Notes under the pieces: generated by a model
Seen by the model: the letters and a program-made list of their open reading frames with translations, nothing else
Databases searched by the model: none
What the model was told of the DNA's origin: nothing
Shown here: positions 6,358-7,872 of the stretch, piece by piece
How positions within the stretch are numbered: the first letter of the stretch is position 1
How the letters are laid out: each line of letters begins with the position of its first letter
Assembly (NCBI GenBank): GCA_964616015.1
Contig: CAZTTC010000143.1
Location: forward strand, 1 to 7,872
Reading direction: 5' to 3'
DNA length: 7,872 nt
From: Methylibium sp964616015
GTDB taxonomy: Bacteria > Pseudomonadota > Gammaproteobacteria > Burkholderiales > Burkholderiaceae_C
Translations under genes and position numbers: made by a program

Positions 6358-7164
6358 TCAGCGGCCGTCCGGCGTCCAGGCCAGCATCGTGTCCACCAGA
6401 CGCTGGAGCAGCAGCCTCGCCTCGGCGGCGCGGGTCTCGTCATAGGCATAGGGCGGCAGCTCGGACGCCATGTAGCAGCGCCAGCACATCTCCAGCTGCA
6501 CGGCGTGCACGCCCTCGTGCGGCCGGCCGTAGTGGCGCGTGATGTGCCCGCCCTTGAAGCGGCCATCGACGACCTGGCTGTAGCGCGACTGGCCGGCCAG
6601 CACCGCGGCCAGCGCATCGCGCAGGGCCGGCGCACAGCTGGCGCCGTCGACCGTGCCCAGGTTGAGGTCGGGCAGCTGGCCGTCGAAGAGCCAGGGCAGC
6701 TCGGACTTGATGCTGTGGCCGTCGAACAGGATGGCGTGGCCGTGACTCGCGCGCAGGCGATCGAGCTCGGCGCGCAGCGCATCGTGGTAGGGAAGCCAGT
6801 ACGCCTGGACGCGCTGAGCGACTTCGCCGGCGTCCGGTGCCTGGCCGTCGCGGTACAGCGGCTCGCCGGTGAAGAAGCGCGTCGGGCACAACTCGGTGTT
6901 GTTGACACCCGGGTACATCGGCGTGTTCTCGGGCGGCCGGTTGAGGTCGATCACGTAGCGCGCCAGCCGCGGCACGATCAGCGAGGCGCCGCGTTCGCGC
7001 ACGAAGTCGTACAGCCGGTCGAGATGGCGATCGGCATCCTCGGCCACGAGCGCGCGCGGCTGCAGGCGCGGCTGCAGCGCCGCCGGGACGGCCGTGCCGG
7101 CGTGCGGCACGCTGACGAGCAGCGGCTTGTGACCGCGATGGAGGGTGAAGACGGTTTCGCTCAT
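6358..7164 (-). CDS. hutG: N-formylglutamate deformylase
   Basis: HutG hydrolyses N-formyl-L-glutamate to glutamate and formate, the last step of the five-step histidine degradation route that passes through HutF. It is a cytosolic metal-dependent amidohydrolase. The 268-aa length is usual. Family motifs in order are SVPHAG (18-23), DADRHLDRLYD (43-53), ARYVIDLNRPPEN (68-80), YPGVNNTELCP (84-94), LFDGHSI (146-152), GRFKGGHITRHYGRP (201-215) and HAVQLEMCWRCYM (220-232). The ATG at 7162-7164 is placed just before the conserved beta strand; the frame stays open upstream to a GTG at 7197, but that adds an alanine- and arginine-rich tail without family resemblance. No strong Shine-Dalgarno precedes the ATG. 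The rest of the hut cluster (hutH, U, I, F, C) is not in this window. The neighbour downstream is DUF924, and upstream, 208 nt away, an MFS transporter on the same strand. The MFS gene does not look like a known histidine permease. Confidence 0.94.
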   Translation of the reverse strand: MSETVFTLHRGHKPLLVSVPHAGTAVPAALQPRLQPRALVAEDADRHLDRLYDFVRERGASLIVPRLARYVIDLNRPPENTPMYPGVNNTELCPTRFFTGEPLYRDGQAPDAGEVAQRVQAYWLPYHDALRAELDRLRASHGHAILFDGHSIKSELPWLFDGQLPDLNLGTVDGASCAPALRDALAAVLAGQSRYSQVVDGRFKGGHITRHYGRPHEGVHAVQLEMCWRCYMASELPPYAYDETRAAEARLLLQRLVDTMLAWTPDGR

Positions 7165-7372
7165 GGGACTGCGTGCCGCCGCCGCGACCCGCACCACCGC
7201 GGAGGGCGGGCGGCACGCTGCGGCGAGGCGCCCCGATTGTGGCCCGACGCGCCGGCAGCGCCGCGCGACCGACCGGGCGCCGACCGATCAAGCCGCAGGC
7301 CGCCGGCATGGGCGGCGACGCAGGCGGCGCTGGGCGCGCTGCCCGCCCGGCGCCACGATCGCCGCCCCTCGC

Positions 7373-7872
7373 TCAGACCGCCTCGACCTGCGCCGGTCGC
7401 ACCATGCCTTCGGCGCCGATCAGGTCCTCGTCGGTCTCGGGCTGTGGCAGCGCCCGCGTGCCGCGGATGACCGGGTGTTGCCAGGCCAGCACTGCCAGCA
7501 ACAGCCCGCTGCCGCCGGCGAAGGCCAGCGCAGCACGCAGGCCGACGTGCTCGCCCAGCCAGCCGCCGATCAGCGCGCCCGGGCCGGCGGGGATCAGGAT
7601 CAGCCAGCGCATGGTGCTGGTCATGCGTCCCAGCAGCGAGGCCGGCGTGACCGCCTGGCGCAGCGCGAGGAAGTTGATGAAGATCAGCACCGCACCGACG
7701 CCGAAGCACACCAGCATTCCCGCGAACACCGCCACGCCCCAGGCATTGGCCGGCGCCAGGGCCAGCGCCGTCCAGCCGAGGCCACAGATCGCGATGCCCA
7801 GCACCAGGCAGGGCCCAGGGCCGATGCGGCGCGACAGCCGGTTGCCCAGCGTGCTGGCCAGCACCGTGCCGA
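7373..7872 (-). CDS. MFS transporter, C-terminal part (5' end outside window)
   Basis: The 165 visible residues are the C-terminal portion of a major facilitator superfamily transporter, roughly helices 8-12, with the N-terminal half beyond the right edge. Hydrophobic segments include LVLGIAICGLGWTALALAPA, a VAVFAGMLVCFGVGAVLIF stretch and RAALAFAGGSGLLLAVLAW. The loop NFLALRQAVTPASLLGRMTS followed by MRWLILIPAGPGALIGGWLG matches the style of EntS-like exporters (MFS_3 group), in which 'LRQ..TP..LLGR' follows a membrane helix. The end is a hydrophilic acidic tail. Its frame is open to the edge. The substrate cannot be told from this part. The 208 nt between its stop and hutG (7165-7372) are very GC-rich with several short inverted repeats but no T-run, so no intrinsic terminator is called, and read-through into hutG is possible. 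Confidence 0.88.
   Translation of the reverse strand, partial: GTVLASTLGNRLSRRIGPGPCLVLGIAICGLGWTALALAPANAWGVAVFAGMLVCFGVGAVLIFINFLALRQAVTPASLLGRMTSTMRWLILIPAGPGALIGGWLGEHVGLRAALAFAGGSGLLLAVLAWQHPVIRGTRALPQPETDEDLIGAEGMVRPAQVEAV

Noticed and set aside
5757..6908. 383-codon minus-strand reading of the DUF924 frame, as an N-terminal fusion
   Set aside because: The upstream part is a shifted-frame shadow of hutG. The strong AAGGAG at 6317-6322 and the family length point to the ATG at 6309-6311.
7326..7354. Hairpin GGCGC...GCGCC with inner GGGC/GCCC as terminator after the MFS gene
   Set aside because: The arms are unequally spaced and no T-run follows in the minus-strand direction; similar repeats are common in DNA this GC-rich.

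Overview
The window looks like a piece of a high-GC betaproteobacterial chromosome, most likely order Burkholderiales. The reasons are about 70% GC in most coding lines I counted by hand, the DUF3683-type FAD/Fe-S oxidoreductase on the left, and the style of the GDPD, DUF924 and hutG proteins. A run of ten N inside a clearly continuous gene shows that this is a draft or metagenomic scaffold. The taxonomic call is an inference. I saw no rRNA, tRNA, CRISPR array, insertion sequence or phage gene.

Layout, left to right. (1) Positions 1-2524, minus strand: the first ~850 residues of a large FAD-binding and Fe-S dehydrogenase of the D-lactate/2-hydroxyacid dehydrogenase type. It is cut by the left edge and interrupted by the N-gap at 1336-1345. 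(2) Positions 2780-4635, minus strand: two membrane protein genes with lower GC (about 53-55% in the lowest lines). They are a 435-aa multi-pass protein resembling GT-C glycosyltransferases and, 173 nt downstream, a 124-aa four-helix protein of the DMT/SMR type, closest in character to the ArnE/ArnF lipid-carrier flippase subunits. (3) Positions 4636-4997: a noncoding, divergent intergenic region. (4) Positions 4998-5747, plus strand: a cytosolic glycerophosphodiester phosphodiesterase (UgpQ type), the only plus-strand gene. (5) Positions 5757-7164, minus strand: hutG (N-formylglutamate deformylase) followed 46 nt later by a DUF924 gene, probably co-transcribed. The DUF924 gene converges tail to tail on the GDPD gene with 9 nt between the stops. 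(6) Positions 7373-7872, minus strand: the C-terminal part of an MFS transporter, cut by the right edge.

Most of these genes look like ordinary metabolism: 2-hydroxyacid oxidation, phosphodiester turnover, the last step of one histidine degradation route, and export. They do not form one pathway. The only part that might be a less described system is the lower-GC pair of membrane genes, which could be a lipid-linked sugar flippase plus a GT-C transferase acting on the cell envelope. That is a hypothesis from topology, motifs and adjacency, not a demonstrated function.

Many long open frames lie antisense to the real genes, including frames of 582, 561 and 353 codons. They are by-products of high-GC codon use and are not annotated.
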